Shown: positions 43,380-53,600 of the stretch, in pieces
Layout: each line of letters begins with the position of its first letter
Numbering within the stretch: position 1 is the first letter of the stretch
The notes under the pieces: generated by a model
Databases searched by the model: none
The model's input: the letters and a program-made list of their open reading frames with translations, nothing else
What the model was told of the DNA's origin: nothing
Position numbers and translations under genes: made by a program
DNA from: CAYXDO01 sp964463485
Lineage (GTDB): Bacteria; Myxococcota; Kuafuiibacteriia; Kuafuiibacteriales; Kuafuiibacteriaceae
Assembly (NCBI GenBank): GCA_964463485.1
Contig: CAYXDO010000001.1
Coordinates: forward strand, 124,001-188,000
Length of the DNA: 64,000 nt
Direction: 5' to 3'

Positions 43380-45014
43380 TCAAACGACCGGTGGAACCGC
43401 GGGAATCCCGATCGGCGTTAGAGGTCGCACGGGGAGCTGTACGACGAACTCCGTGCCCTTTTGACCGGAGCTCACGAGGATACGGCCGTGGTGGGCTCCG
43501 ATGATCGACTGAGCGATCGGCAGCCCAAGCCCCGTTCCGCCGTCTTTCGTCGTGAAGAAGGGCTCGAAGATCGCGCCGAGCTGTTCCGAAGGAATTCCGC
43601 GGCCGGAGTCTTCGATGACGATCTCGGCGGCTTCCGAGGTTTGTCGGGTGCGGATTGAAATTCGACCTTGGCCCTCGACAGCCTGCGCCGCGTTGCGAAG
43701 GAGGTTCCAGAGCACTTGGCGCAGGGCGTCCGGATCTCCCGAGATCATGAGCTTCGGCACCAAGTCGAGCTCGATGCCGATGGAGCCGACCTCGGGTCCA
43801 GTGCGAAAGACCTCCACGACGTTCGATACCAAGAGCGAAAGGTCGAGCTCTCGCTGGCTGAGCGAGCGTGGTCGGGCGAAGGCGAGGAAGTCCGTGATCA
43901 AGGCGTTGAGTCGGTCCGCCTCTCGGATCACGTTCTCCATCAAGCTCGCGAGGCCCTGCGGCGGTGTGAGCGTGCCTTTCAGCACGTGGATCGACGCGCA
44001 CATGGACGCGAGCGGATTTCGGATTTCGTGAGCGAGGCCAGCGGCGAGGTTGCCAACGAGCGCGAGCCGTTCGGAGCGTTCGACGGCCTCCTTGAGCCGT
44101 ACGATGTCGGTGACGTCTTGAAACACCAAGATCGACGAGCTGCCTCCATCGACGAGGCCGAGCGGAGCGAACGAAAAACCCAGCCTGATCGTGGAGGCGT
44201 CCGGACGGGCTTGCTCCGTTTCGAAGCGCTCCCTCGCGTTCGACACATGCTCGAGCTTTCGCCACGCGCGATCGACACCCGGAAGCAGCGTCTCGAGCGA
44301 GCTCCCGAGGAGCTCGTTGGAAGTGTGGCGAAGGATGTGACGAGCGGACTCGTTCGCGTAACGAATGATGCCCTTCTCATCGAACGTGACCAGCCCCGCA
44401 GGTAGTGACCTTAGGATCGCCGCGTGAAGCGCCTCGAGACGCTCGAGGTCACTCTCGCGTTGCGCGAGCCGCACGCCCGCGGCGCGGAGATTCTCCGCGA
44501 GTGTGGTCGCGAGCGCGCCAACGAGGCTCAACGCGATGGCGTTCGAGAGCATCGACAACATCGCGCGCGCAGCGGGCGCCTCCGGGAGGAAGCCGATGCC
44601 GGGAGTCGATTGAACCAGCGAGATCACGCCGAAGTTCAGCAGCGAGCCCAACACCGCGAGGATCGCGCCCCGTCGATACAGCGTCATCGCGGCGCCGATG
44701 ACCACGAACACGTAGGCGAAGATGAAGACCGAATCGACACCACCGGTCATCAACACGAGCGCCGAGGCGAGGATCGAGTCGATCACGACCTGCACGATCG
44801 CGAAGGCCCGAACGGCCACCCGAAATCGAAGACCGAGCGCGTAGGCGATCGAGATGACGTAGGCGGCGATGATCAGCGTGTACTGCCAGGACGCATGCTC
44901 CTCGGCGCTTCCTAAAAGGAAGGAAGCGCCGAGCGAGACAGTGACGAGCAGAATGCGCAGCGCCGAGACGATCGACAGCTTGTCAGCGAGGTCGTCCTCT
45001 TCAGGACGGACCAA
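43380..45014 (-). CDS. pilS: PilS-like membrane sensor histidine kinase
   Basis: About 544 residues. Six membrane helices fill the N-terminal ~170 residues (LRILLVTVSLGASFLLG onwards), then a PAS domain (LVTFDEKGIIRYANESARHI), a HisKA domain with the phospho-His in LAAGLAHEIRNPLASM, and a HATPase with NLLRNAAQAV, DSGRGIP and GTGLGLPIAQS. The layout equals PilS of type IV pilus systems, and the gene follows pilC as expected. The start is uncertain: the frame runs back into pilC without ATG, so I used the TTG at 45014; a GTG at 45161 is the upper limit. The usual next gene, pilR, is missing. Confidence 0.85.
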   Translation of the reverse strand: MVRPEEDDLADKLSIVSALRILLVTVSLGASFLLGSAEEHASWQYTLIIAAYVISIAYALGLRFRVAVRAFAIVQVVIDSILASALVLMTGGVDSVFIFAYVFVVIGAAMTLYRRGAILAVLGSLLNFGVISLVQSTPGIGFLPEAPAARAMLSMLSNAIALSLVGALATTLAENLRAAGVRLAQRESDLERLEALHAAILRSLPAGLVTFDEKGIIRYANESARHILRHTSNELLGSSLETLLPGVDRAWRKLEHVSNARERFETEQARPDASTIRLGFSFAPLGLVDGGSSSILVFQDVTDIVRLKEAVERSERLALVGNLAAGLAHEIRNPLASMCASIHVLKGTLTPPQGLASLMENVIREADRLNALITDFLAFARPRSLSQRELDLSLLVSNVVEVFRTGPEVGSIGIELDLVPKLMISGDPDALRQVLWNLLRNAAQAVEGQGRISIRTRQTSEAAEIVIEDSGRGIPSEQLGAIFEPFFTTKDGGTGLGLPIAQSIIGAHHGRILVSSGQKGTEFVVQLPVRPLTPIGIPAVPPVV

Positions 45015-45090
45015 TCCGAGGTGGAGATCAGTTCGTTCAGCGGGAAGGGAGGAGGGAGAATCGAACGCAGAACGGTCGTCCGAATCGAAC

Positions 45091-46293
45091 TTACTTGATG
45101 GCGCCGGCAAGCTCGAAGATCGGGAGGTACATCGCGACGATGAGGCCGCCGAGCATGCCACCGAGGAAGACCATCATGAGCGGTTCGAGGAGCGCGGTGA
45201 GCGCAGCGACGGCCACGTCGACTTCGTCTTCGTAGAAGTCTGCGATCTTCTGGAGCATCGAGTCCATCTGACCGGTCGACTCACCGACCGCGATCATCTG
45301 CACGACCATCACAGGAAACACGCCGGTTTCAGCGAGAGGGTCGGCCATGGTTCGACCTTCGGAGATGCGTTCACGTGTGTACATGACCGCGTTTTCGACG
45401 ACCTTGTTACCAGCGGACTTCGCAGTGATGGTGAGCGCGTCGAGAATCGGCACGCCTGACGAGATCATCGTTCCAAGCGTTCGAGTGAACTTCGCGACGG
45501 CGACTTTGCGGAAGAGCGGCCCGAAGACCGGGGCCTTCAGCATGACGCCATCGAAGTACAAGCGACCCGTCTTGGTTCGAATCCCTGCGCGGAACAGGAA
45601 GAAGAAAATGACCGTGCCGATGATCGCTGGGATCAAGTTCGCGCGTAGGCCGTTGGACAAGTCGATGACGAACTGGGTCGGGGCAGGGAGCGTGCCGCCG
45701 AAGTCTTTGAACATCTTCTCGAAGACCGGAATCACCCAGATGAGAAGAACGGCGGTGACGCCGATGGACACGGTGAGGACGACGCCTGGGTACACCATGG
45801 CGCCTTTCACCTGCCTGATCAGCTTCATGTTCTTCTCCATGTAAGCCGCCAAGCGGTTGAGAATGGTGTCGAGGATACCGCCGACTTCGCCAGCTGCGAC
45901 GAGGTTGACGAAGAGCTCGTCGAAGACCTTCGGATGTTTGGCGAGCGCGTCTGCGAGAGTGGAGCCTGACTCGACGTCGACGCGGACGCCGTTGATGATC
46001 TTGCCGAAGATCTGGTTTTGCTGTTGTGACCCGAGGATCTCGAGGCACTGCACGAGAGGCAGACCTGCATCGATCATCGTTGCGAACTGACGCGTGAAGA
46101 CGACGAGTTCCTTGGAGGCGACGCCAGAGCCGATCGTGGGGAGCGTGAGCTCCTTCGGCTTCTTTTTGATTTTGCTCGCCTGGATCTGCTGGGCCTTCAG
46201 CTTCTGGCTGACGATGTCGGCGTTCTCGGCCTCCATCGTCCCAGTTCGGACTTCGCCTTGCCGGGTCTTGCCCTCCCAAATGAAGACTGCCAT
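45091..46293 (-). CDS. pilC: type IV pilus inner-membrane platform protein PilC
   Basis: 400 residues with the two GspF/PilC repeats. FTRQFATMIDAGLPLVQCLEI opens the first cytoplasmic domain and GAMVYPGVVLTVSIGVT the first membrane helix, repeated as FTRTLGTMISSGVPILDALTIT and the C-terminal AALTALLEPLMMVFLGGMLG. It forms the base on which PilB and PilT act. GAGGAG precedes the ATG. It sits between pilT and pilS. Confidence 0.96.
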   Translation of the reverse strand: MAVFIWEGKTRQGEVRTGTMEAENADIVSQKLKAQQIQASKIKKKPKELTLPTIGSGVASKELVVFTRQFATMIDAGLPLVQCLEILGSQQQNQIFGKIINGVRVDVESGSTLADALAKHPKVFDELFVNLVAAGEVGGILDTILNRLAAYMEKNMKLIRQVKGAMVYPGVVLTVSIGVTAVLLIWVIPVFEKMFKDFGGTLPAPTQFVIDLSNGLRANLIPAIIGTVIFFFLFRAGIRTKTGRLYFDGVMLKAPVFGPLFRKVAVAKFTRTLGTMISSGVPILDALTITAKSAGNKVVENAVMYTRERISEGRTMADPLAETGVFPVMVVQMIAVGESTGQMDSMLQKIADFYEDEVDVAVAALTALLEPLMMVFLGGMLGGLIVAMYLPIFELAGAIK

Positions 46294-46394
46294 CGGGGGT
46301 TGCTCCTCTTCTCTCGAAGCCGCGTTCGAGCGACTTCAGCTTGCCACACTCTATCCTGTGATCGCCAGCGCCGCAAACCGGCGAACGTGGAGAA

Positions 46395-47501
46395 TCATTG
46401 AGCCGGTCGCCGCGGCCCGGAGGTCGCGGCAGTTTTGACAGGGGTTGCCAAGATCTGCCGAAGCTCGTCCAAGTTGGAGCTGTAGGCCGCTCCGTCTTCC
46501 CAAGTGATGATCCTCCGTTGGATCAGGTTTGCCAGGGCCTGGTTCATGGTCTGCATGCCGAACTGCTCTTGACCGACCTGCATCGCGCCGTAGACCTGGT
46601 GGATTTTTTCTTCGCGAATGAGGTTTCGGATGGCGGAGGTGGGGACCATGACCTCCGCGGCGAGGCAGCGTCCTGATCCGGACGCCTTTGGAATGAGGCA
46701 CTGGGTCATGACGCCTTCGAGGATGAACGAGAGCACGGCGCGAACCTGTGGCTGCTGATACGGCGGGAACACGTCCAAAATCCGGTTGATGGTCTGCACG
46801 CAGGAGTTGGTGTGCAGCGTCGCGAACACCAAGTGGCCGGTTTCGGCGATCACGAGCGCGGACTCCATGGTCTCTAGGTCGCGCATCTCGCCTACCAAGA
46901 TCACATCGGGATCCTGTCGGAGGACGTATTTGAGGGCTTTTTTGAAGGAGTCCGTATCCGCGCCGACCTCGCGCTGATTCACGATGCAGCTCTTGTGGTT
47001 GTGCAAGAACTCGATGGGGTCTTCGACGGTGAGGATGTGCTCGTGTCGTTCCGAGTTGATCTTGTTGATCATGGACGCGAGCGACGTGGACTTGCCTGAG
47101 CCAGTAGGGCCGGTGACGAGCACGAGGCCGCGAGGTTTGTCCGCGAGATCGGCGACGACCTTGGGGAGCCCGAGCTCTTCGAAGGTGAGGATCTTGAACG
47201 GAATGGTGCGGAAGGCGCCGGACACGGCGCCGCGCTGCATGTAGATGTTGGCGCGGAAGCGAGAGAGGTTCTTGACGCCGAAGGAGAGGTCGAGCTCGTT
47301 TTCCTCTTCGAAGACGTGCTTCTGCGCATCGGTGAGGATGGAGTAGCAAAGCTGCTTCGTCTCGACCGGAGTAAGCGGCGGCATCTTGAGCGGTACCAAG
47401 CTGCCGTCGATGCGGAGCATGGGGGGCGCGCCGGTGGTGATGTGGAGGTCGGAAGAGCCCTTCTCGACCATCGCTTTCAGGAGTTGGTGCAGGTTGGCCA
47501 T
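46395..47501 (-). CDS. pilT: type IV pilus retraction ATPase PilT
   Basis: 368 residues. The family start MANLHQLLKAMVEKGSSDLH, Walker A VTGPTGSGKSTSLASMI, the ASP box MRDLETMESALVIAETGHLV and the His box TLHTNSCVQTINRI are complete. The C-terminal AIRNLIREEKIHQVYGAMQV is the PilT AIRNLIRE motif needed for retraction. It is cytoplasmic and powers pilus retraction and twitching (S-type) motility. Short C-terminal extension (~20 residues). Confidence 0.97.
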   Translation of the reverse strand: MANLHQLLKAMVEKGSSDLHITTGAPPMLRIDGSLVPLKMPPLTPVETKQLCYSILTDAQKHVFEEENELDLSFGVKNLSRFRANIYMQRGAVSGAFRTIPFKILTFEELGLPKVVADLADKPRGLVLVTGPTGSGKSTSLASMINKINSERHEHILTVEDPIEFLHNHKSCIVNQREVGADTDSFKKALKYVLRQDPDVILVGEMRDLETMESALVIAETGHLVFATLHTNSCVQTINRILDVFPPYQQPQVRAVLSFILEGVMTQCLIPKASGSGRCLAAEVMVPTSAIRNLIREEKIHQVYGAMQVGQEQFGMQTMNQALANLIQRRIITWEDGAAYSSNLDELRQILATPVKTAATSGPRRPAQ

Positions 47502-47538
47502 GAGACCTCGCGAGGTGTTGGGCCCGAAGGCCTCGGCT

Positions 47539-49257
47539 TCAGTCGGAGGCGCTGACGCGCGTGACTTCTTCGATGTTGGTGAGACCTTCTCGAAGCTTGT
47601 TCAGGGCGGCCATTCGAAGCGTCTGCATGCCTAGGCGGATCGCCTCGGCCTTCAGCTCCGCGGCGGAGGCGCCGTTGATCACGAACTCCTTGAGCTCGTC
47701 GACGAAGGTCATGACCTCGTAGATCGCGACGCGACCCTTGTAGCCCGTCTCCGAGCAGGTCTCGCAACCTTGGCCCTTCATAACCTGGAAGGAACCGATC
47801 TCGTTCTGTTTGATCTGGACTTCGAGCAGCGCGGAGTCCGGCACCGTGATCGACTGCTTGCAGTCCCCGCAGACCTTACGCGCAAGACGTTGGGCGAGGA
47901 TCAGGTTTACGGACGCGGTCACGAGGAAGGGCTCGATGCCCATGTTCAACAGGCGCGAGATCGTCGACGGCGCGTCGTTCGTGTGCAGCGTCGACAACAC
48001 CATGTGGCCGGTGAGCGCCGCCTTGATCGCGATCTCCGCCGTTTCGAAGTCTCGAATCTCGCCCACCATGATGATGTTCGGGTCTTGGCGGAGGAACGCG
48101 CGCAGAGCGGCTGCGAAGTTCAGACCGATGTCGTCGTTCATCTGCACCTGGTTGATGCCGTGCAGGTTGTATTCGACGGGGTCTTCGGCGGTGGAGATGT
48201 TCACCGTCGTCTTGTTGAGCTCGGAGAGCGCCGAGTAGAGCGTCGTGGTCTTTCCGGAACCGGTAGGGCCCGTCACCAGCGTCATGCCGTAGGGCATCTT
48301 GATCGCGTGTTTGAACAACGCGAGCGGCTTGGCTTCGAAGCCGAGCTTCGTCATGTCGAGCTGCAGGTTGCCTTTGTCGAGGAGCCGAAGAACGACCTTC
48401 TCGCCGAACAGAGTCGGCAACACCGAGACGCGATAGTCCATCTCGCGGCCCTTGCCGAGCTTGAGCTTGATGCGACCGTCTTGAGGGAGGCGGCGCTCGG
48501 CGATGTCGAGCTTCGACATGATCTTCACGCGAGACGTGATCGCATTCTTCAGTTTGATCGGCGGCTTCATCATTTCGTAGAGCACGCCGTCGATGCGGTA
48601 TCGGACCCGGTAGTCCTTCTCGTAGGGCTCCATGTGGATGTCGGAGGCCCCCTTTTTGATCGCGTCGATCAGGATCAAGTTCACGAGCTTGACGACGGGC
48701 GCGTCTTCCGCGGAGCGCTCGAGGTCGATGACGTTGACGTTGTCTTCGTCGGCGCCGACTTCGATCTCGTCTTCGTCGAACTCCGCCATGACCTCGTCGT
48801 AGTTGAGGTCACCGCCCTGCTGCTCCTGGGCGCCGCCGCCGTAGTAGCGATCGATGGAGTTTTTGATCGCGCCGTCGGACGCGACGACGACCTCGATGTT
48901 GTAGCCCGTCAAGAACTTGAGGTCGTCGATGGCGAAGATGTTCGACGGATCGGCCATCGCCACGATCAGCGACGCGCCGGCGCGATTCACCGGAATGACC
49001 TGGTGCTTTTCGGCCACGTCTCTTGGAACGAGCGCGATCACTTCACTGTCGATTTCGAAGTCCGACAGATTGATCGCAGGGACGCCGTACTGCTTCGACA
49101 GGAACGTCGTGAGCTCGTTCTCTTCGATGTAGCCGAGCTTCGTGAGGTTGTATCCGAGTCGACCGCCGGTCTTTCTCTGTTCTTCTTGCGCAGCTTGTAG
49201 CTGCTGCAAGGAGATGAGGTTTTCGCGGACGAGGAGCTCTCCAAGTCTTCCAGGCAT
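47539..49257 (-). CDS. pilB: type IV pilus assembly ATPase PilB
   Basis: 572 residues. The N-terminal T2SSE/MshEN-like domain (LGELLVRENLISLQQL) has positions that bind c-di-GMP in relatives. The ATPase has Walker A VTGPTGSGKTTTLYSAL, Asp box AEDPVEYNLHGINQVQ, Walker B GEIRDFETAEIAIKAALTGH and the zinc-binding tetracysteine CGDC, then CETCSETGYKGRVAIYEV. It drives pilus extension. It is first of pilB-pilT-pilC-pilS, the order seen in Myxococcus. Confidence 0.97.
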   Translation of the reverse strand: MPGRLGELLVRENLISLQQLQAAQEEQRKTGGRLGYNLTKLGYIEENELTTFLSKQYGVPAINLSDFEIDSEVIALVPRDVAEKHQVIPVNRAGASLIVAMADPSNIFAIDDLKFLTGYNIEVVVASDGAIKNSIDRYYGGGAQEQQGGDLNYDEVMAEFDEDEIEVGADEDNVNVIDLERSAEDAPVVKLVNLILIDAIKKGASDIHMEPYEKDYRVRYRIDGVLYEMMKPPIKLKNAITSRVKIMSKLDIAERRLPQDGRIKLKLGKGREMDYRVSVLPTLFGEKVVLRLLDKGNLQLDMTKLGFEAKPLALFKHAIKMPYGMTLVTGPTGSGKTTTLYSALSELNKTTVNISTAEDPVEYNLHGINQVQMNDDIGLNFAAALRAFLRQDPNIIMVGEIRDFETAEIAIKAALTGHMVLSTLHTNDAPSTISRLLNMGIEPFLVTASVNLILAQRLARKVCGDCKQSITVPDSALLEVQIKQNEIGSFQVMKGQGCETCSETGYKGRVAIYEVMTFVDELKEFVINGASAAELKAEAIRLGMQTLRMAALNKLREGLTNIEEVTRVSASD

Positions 49258-49391
49258 GTGAGGTTCGGAGCCTATTCGCGGTCGGCCGCCGTGTCAAAGC
49301 TCGCCGAGCATCCGACCGCTTCCCACATGAGCCTCCGGACCTGCTTGGGTTCCACCCCCGCCCGCGCCGAGAACGAAAGCACGGGCCTGCT

Positions 49392-49595
49392 CTACTGATA
49401 GCCAGTGTCGATAGCCGGTGTCGAATGGCACGCGCTCGACGCGGCGACCCACACGTGGGCCGGATTCGAGCGAGCGAGCACCCAAGCCTCGGGTGGGACC
49501 GCGAAGACGAGCAGCCCAGCCCGGGGCGCGGTCGCAAGTCGAGCCCCAAATCGCTCCGCAAGGTCAGTCGGCCCACGAGCCATCGAGCTCGAGGA
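49392..49595 (-). other. 338-bp pilB-ribF gap with a possible frameshifted small gene
   Basis: The gap 49258-49595 has no convincing intact gene. On the minus strand a GTG overlapping the ribF stop (GTGA) starts VILELDGSWAD and then meets a TGA. Shifted by one base, the sequence continues LAERFGARLATAPRAGLLVF to a TAG at 49392, with typical codon bias. An ATG in that second frame (at 49583) would give 63 residues. It may be a small gene broken by an indel, or chance. I see no sigma-54 promoter in front of pilB. Confidence 0.3.
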
Positions 49596-50528
49596 TCACG
49601 GGGTCGACAAGATCGCGCGCGCCCGCGCTGCATCCTCACGGATCTGAGCGACGAGCGCCTGGAATCCATCGAACTTACGCTCGTCGCGAATCCGCTCGAC
49701 GAGCGCCACGCGGATCTGTTGCCCGTAAAGATCCGCGTCGAAATCGAACAGGTGGGTCTCGACTCGCAACTCCTTGCCGGAAAAAGTGGGCCGCCACCCA
49801 ACGTTGGTGACCGAACCGAAGCACGCGCCCGACATCAACGTCGTCCGTGTTGCATACACGCCCACTCTCGGGACGATCTCGAGCCCAACGGCGACGTTCG
49901 CGGTGGGGACGCCGATGGTTCGGCCGCGCCGATCCCCTTCCACCACTTCGCCCACGATCTCGTGATGAGACCCAAGCAAGCGCGCCGCCGCCGCTACATC
50001 GCCCTCTTCGAGCAGCGAGCGAATACGCGAGCTCGATACCGGCGCCCCGTCGACCTCGACCGCAGGTACGACGTCCACCGTAAATCCTTGCGCTCGACCA
50101 GCCTCGACCAGCGTCGCCGCCGATCCGCCCCGGCCCCGCCCAAAGTGGAAGTTGAAGCCCACCGTCACGTGGCGCGGCGAGAGACGCATGAGGTACTGCT
50201 CGACGAAGACCTCGGCCTCGAGCGACGACAGCTCGTCGGTGAAAGGTTCCAAGACGACGCGATCGTGTCCTACGGCGAGAAGGCGACGCACGCGCTCGGT
50301 CGTGGAGATCAACGGGCGAGGAGGCTTCGCGGACAACACCCGCGCGGGGAGCGGATCGAACGTGTACGCGTAAAGCGGAAGGCTGAGCGCCACGGATCGC
50401 GCTTTGGCGCGCGACACCAGCCCGCGATGGCCGAGGTGTACGCCATCGAACGTTCCAAGCGTGACCACACTCCCGAGCACGCTCGCGACCGAACGCGCTC
50501 CGGCGATCAATCGATCGTCACCGCGCAT
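49596..50528 (-). CDS. ribF: bifunctional riboflavin kinase / FAD synthetase
   Basis: 310 residues, the normal RibF length. The N-terminal FMN adenylyltransferase half has LGTFDGVHLGHRGLV (nucleotide-binding GxFDGxHxGH) and VGFNFHFGRGRGGSAATL; SSSRIRSLLEEGDVAAA joins to the riboflavin kinase half with GRTIGVPTANV and VGVYATRT. It makes FMN, then FAD, from riboflavin. The start is the ATG at 50528; upstream codons are antisense to the next gene and not RibF-like. It lies behind the pilus cluster with no functional link. Confidence 0.95.
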   Translation of the reverse strand: MRGDDRLIAGARSVASVLGSVVTLGTFDGVHLGHRGLVSRAKARSVALSLPLYAYTFDPLPARVLSAKPPRPLISTTERVRRLLAVGHDRVVLEPFTDELSSLEAEVFVEQYLMRLSPRHVTVGFNFHFGRGRGGSAATLVEAGRAQGFTVDVVPAVEVDGAPVSSSRIRSLLEEGDVAAAARLLGSHHEIVGEVVEGDRRGRTIGVPTANVAVGLEIVPRVGVYATRTTLMSGACFGSVTNVGWRPTFSGKELRVETHLFDFDADLYGQQIRVALVERIRDERKFDGFQALVAQIREDAARARAILSTP

Positions 50529-50618
50529 GGACGGCTCTGCCTTTGCCACGTCGGACGGCCGAGGCCAAGGGAAGGAAGTCCGTTCGACATCGCCACACCC
50601 TCGTGAGAAGCAAAGTCC

Positions 50619-53600
50619 GTGGGGCCCCTCCTCCTCACGCTGCTGGCTCAAAACCCGGCCTGGCCGTCGAGCGATCCGCTCCTCGGATCCGCCGAGCTCG
50701 CCGACCCGCGGTTCATGCCCGATGATCCAACGTTCAGGACGACGTGCGGAGCCTTGGAGCTCAAGAGCTTCACGTCGACATGTACCCCCAACATTCCCGA
50801 TGGAGAAGCCTCGCTCGGACCTGGAATCGCGGCCGATCGCGCCTGGCTGCGCACGGTTGGAGATCCGCGAGTGACCATCGCGGTGCTCGCGCTCGGGGCC
50901 GACTTCTCCGATCCGGAGCTCGTCGCGCGCTGGGCCTTGAACGCCAACGAGGTCCAAACCGTTGATCGAAATGCTGACGGAGCAGTGACTGTCCTCGACT
51001 TCACCAGGCTTCGAACTTCGACCAGCCTCCCCACTCTGGACACGATCACCGACCCCCGGCTGACGGCCCGCGCCGATCGCGGAGACCTCAACGGCAACGG
51101 CCTGCTCGACCCCAACGACTTGATAAGGCTCCTCGCCAACGGTGTGGACGAGGATCAGAACGGCGTCATTGACGATATCGCGGGCTACGATTTCATCGAC
51201 GGTGACCCAGATCCGAGCGGTCCGACCGACAACTCGAGCGCTCGCAAAATCGCCGCCGAAGCCAACAACGGGATCGGCAGCCTCGGCGTGTGCCCCAAGT
51301 GCACACTGATCCCGATTCGGATCGCCACCTCGAAGCGCGCGCCCGCGCGGATCGTGGCGAAGGGGTTGGCTTACGTCGCAAAGACGGTTCGAATTGCCGT
51401 TCTTCCCTTAGAGCCCCAAGGTGGATCGTCGGATCTTCATGCTGCCGTCGCGGAGTGCGCGGCCAGCGGAACGCTCTTGATCGCTGCGGCACAACTGCGA
51501 GGGGGCCTCGCAACACCTTGGACAGACCGCGGAGTGCTCTTCGTCGGCTCCGTCGGCCCTGACCAGGAGCTTTCGAAGGCAACGACCGTTTTTCAGCCGA
51601 GGTCGTGTGTGTCGCTCAGTCACGGACCTGTTGCGCCCGGAGGTTGCGACGGCACGGCGGCGCTCTTGACCGCGGGCGTTGCGGGGCTGATCGCGTCGAT
51701 CTCGCCGACCATCGGGCCCACCGATAGGTTGGCGCTCTTGCTCAGCAGCACCACGCTGCCTCCCCTCGGACCCGGCCTTTCGCCCTCCCCTTCCATCGGA
51801 ACTGGACGGATCGACGCGCGCCGCGCGGTCGATGCCGCCGCGAGCCACCGAATTCCTCCCTCGTTGGCGATCCAATCACCACGTCCCTTCGCGCCCATCG
51901 ATCCGTTCTCGCCGTTCCCGCCAATCGTGATCGACCTCGAGCCGCGCGCTTCGATGGAGCTTCTGGTCTCAGCGGAGCGCGGAGCGTCCCCTCCGACGGA
52001 CACGTTCACTCCGCTCGCGCGATCCGTGGAGCGCTCGCCGACCGTTCGGTCGTTCCAGATCACTCCTGGCCTACGCGCAGAAGACCCCGCGGGCGCACCC
52101 GCTTCCTTTCACGAAGCAGCGATCACCCTTCGGGCCACGCTGACTTCCACGGTGACCGACCTCGCCGCTGAAGCCCGCGTAACTGTCCTGACACAGAGGG
52201 ACCTGTGGGCTTGGCCGGCGTTCCCGCGCGAGCTGCCGTCGCGGGTCTCGACGCCGCCTCGCGTGGTCGACTTGGATGGTGACCAGGCCGACGAGATCGT
52301 GATCGCCACCGACGACGGCGTGATCTTCGTCCTCGACTCCGTGGCCCAGGACCGACCCGGCTGGCCACGACGCCTTTCGAACGAGTCGCTCACGGGCGTC
52401 GCGATCGCAGGAGGCACGTTGGTCGCCGCTTCGGCCGGAGGAGAGCTGCACGTACTGGATGTTGGAGGTCGAACGAAACACACCTTCACGATCGATGGTT
52501 CGCCCACCGCCGCGCCGATCATCGCTGACCTCGATGCCGATGGGCTCGACGACTATGTCATCGCGACGGAAACCTCGGTCGATGTTTGGTCGTCGAGCGG
52601 AGTACGGGTAGCGCCCTTCCCCGTCGAGTTGGGCGCGCTGATCGGAGCCCCAGCTTTGAACGAACGAACGATCGGCGTGGCCACCGCCGAGCGACTGTTC
52701 ATCATCGAGGACAGCCGCACACGATCCGTCGAGTTCGAGGAGCCACGCTTCGACGCTCCTACGATGGGCCCGCGGATCGGTCTGCCGCCAGGAGTCGTGG
52801 CGGCCGACGTGGATCGCGACGGAACAGTCGAATGGATCGTCGCGCCCGTGGGGCGCCGCCCGTTCGTGGTTCGCGGCGAAGAGATCGTCACGCTCACCTC
52901 GAGCATCCGCGCGTCCTTCGGTGAGAAGGCCCCGGCGAAGGCGGACGGCGAAGCGATCTTCGCGCTCGACGGAGACTTCGCGGTCGCGGATTTCGATGGG
53001 GACGAGAGCCTCGAGCTCTTCCATCGCGCCGCGCCGCTCACCACGATCGAAGGCGATCCCTTCGTCGAGCTCGAACCGCTGTTCTCGGTCTGGAACCTCA
53101 CGAGCGGCGCTTTCTTGGATCGCTTTCCGCGCGAGCTCACGAGCTGGTCAAGCTCGGAGCCTCTCGTCGCTGACGTCGACGGTGACCGGCGATTCGAAGC
53201 GATCTACGAGGACGGCCGGCTGATTCGCGCGGTCTCGGCGATTGGTTTGTCGCCGCGCGGCTTTCCGAAGGTCGTGTCCGACGAGCTCGCGGGCATGGCC
53301 GTCGGCGACCTCGACGGAGATCGACGGCTCGATCTGGTGGCGGTCACTCGCATGGGCCGGGTGTTCGCGTGGCGGACCCGCGGTGAAGTGGCGCCGTGGC
53401 CGACGGCGAGACACGACCCGCGATCGAGCGGCTTCGCATCGGAAGGCCTGGACTTGCGACTCGCCTCGAACGGGACCGACTGCTCGTGCTCGACCGAGCC
53501 GACGAAGGCGCCGGCGAGCGCGGCGCTTTGGGTCCTCATCCTCGGCATCCTCGTTCGACGACGGTTCGCCGTGGCTCTGTTCGTGTGTTCGACCGCCTGT

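Noticed and set aside
47770..49200. Long plus-strand open frame of ~475 codons
   Set aside because: Antisense to pilB, which has all its conserved motifs. The translation is Arg/Asp/Val-rich and has no domain signature.
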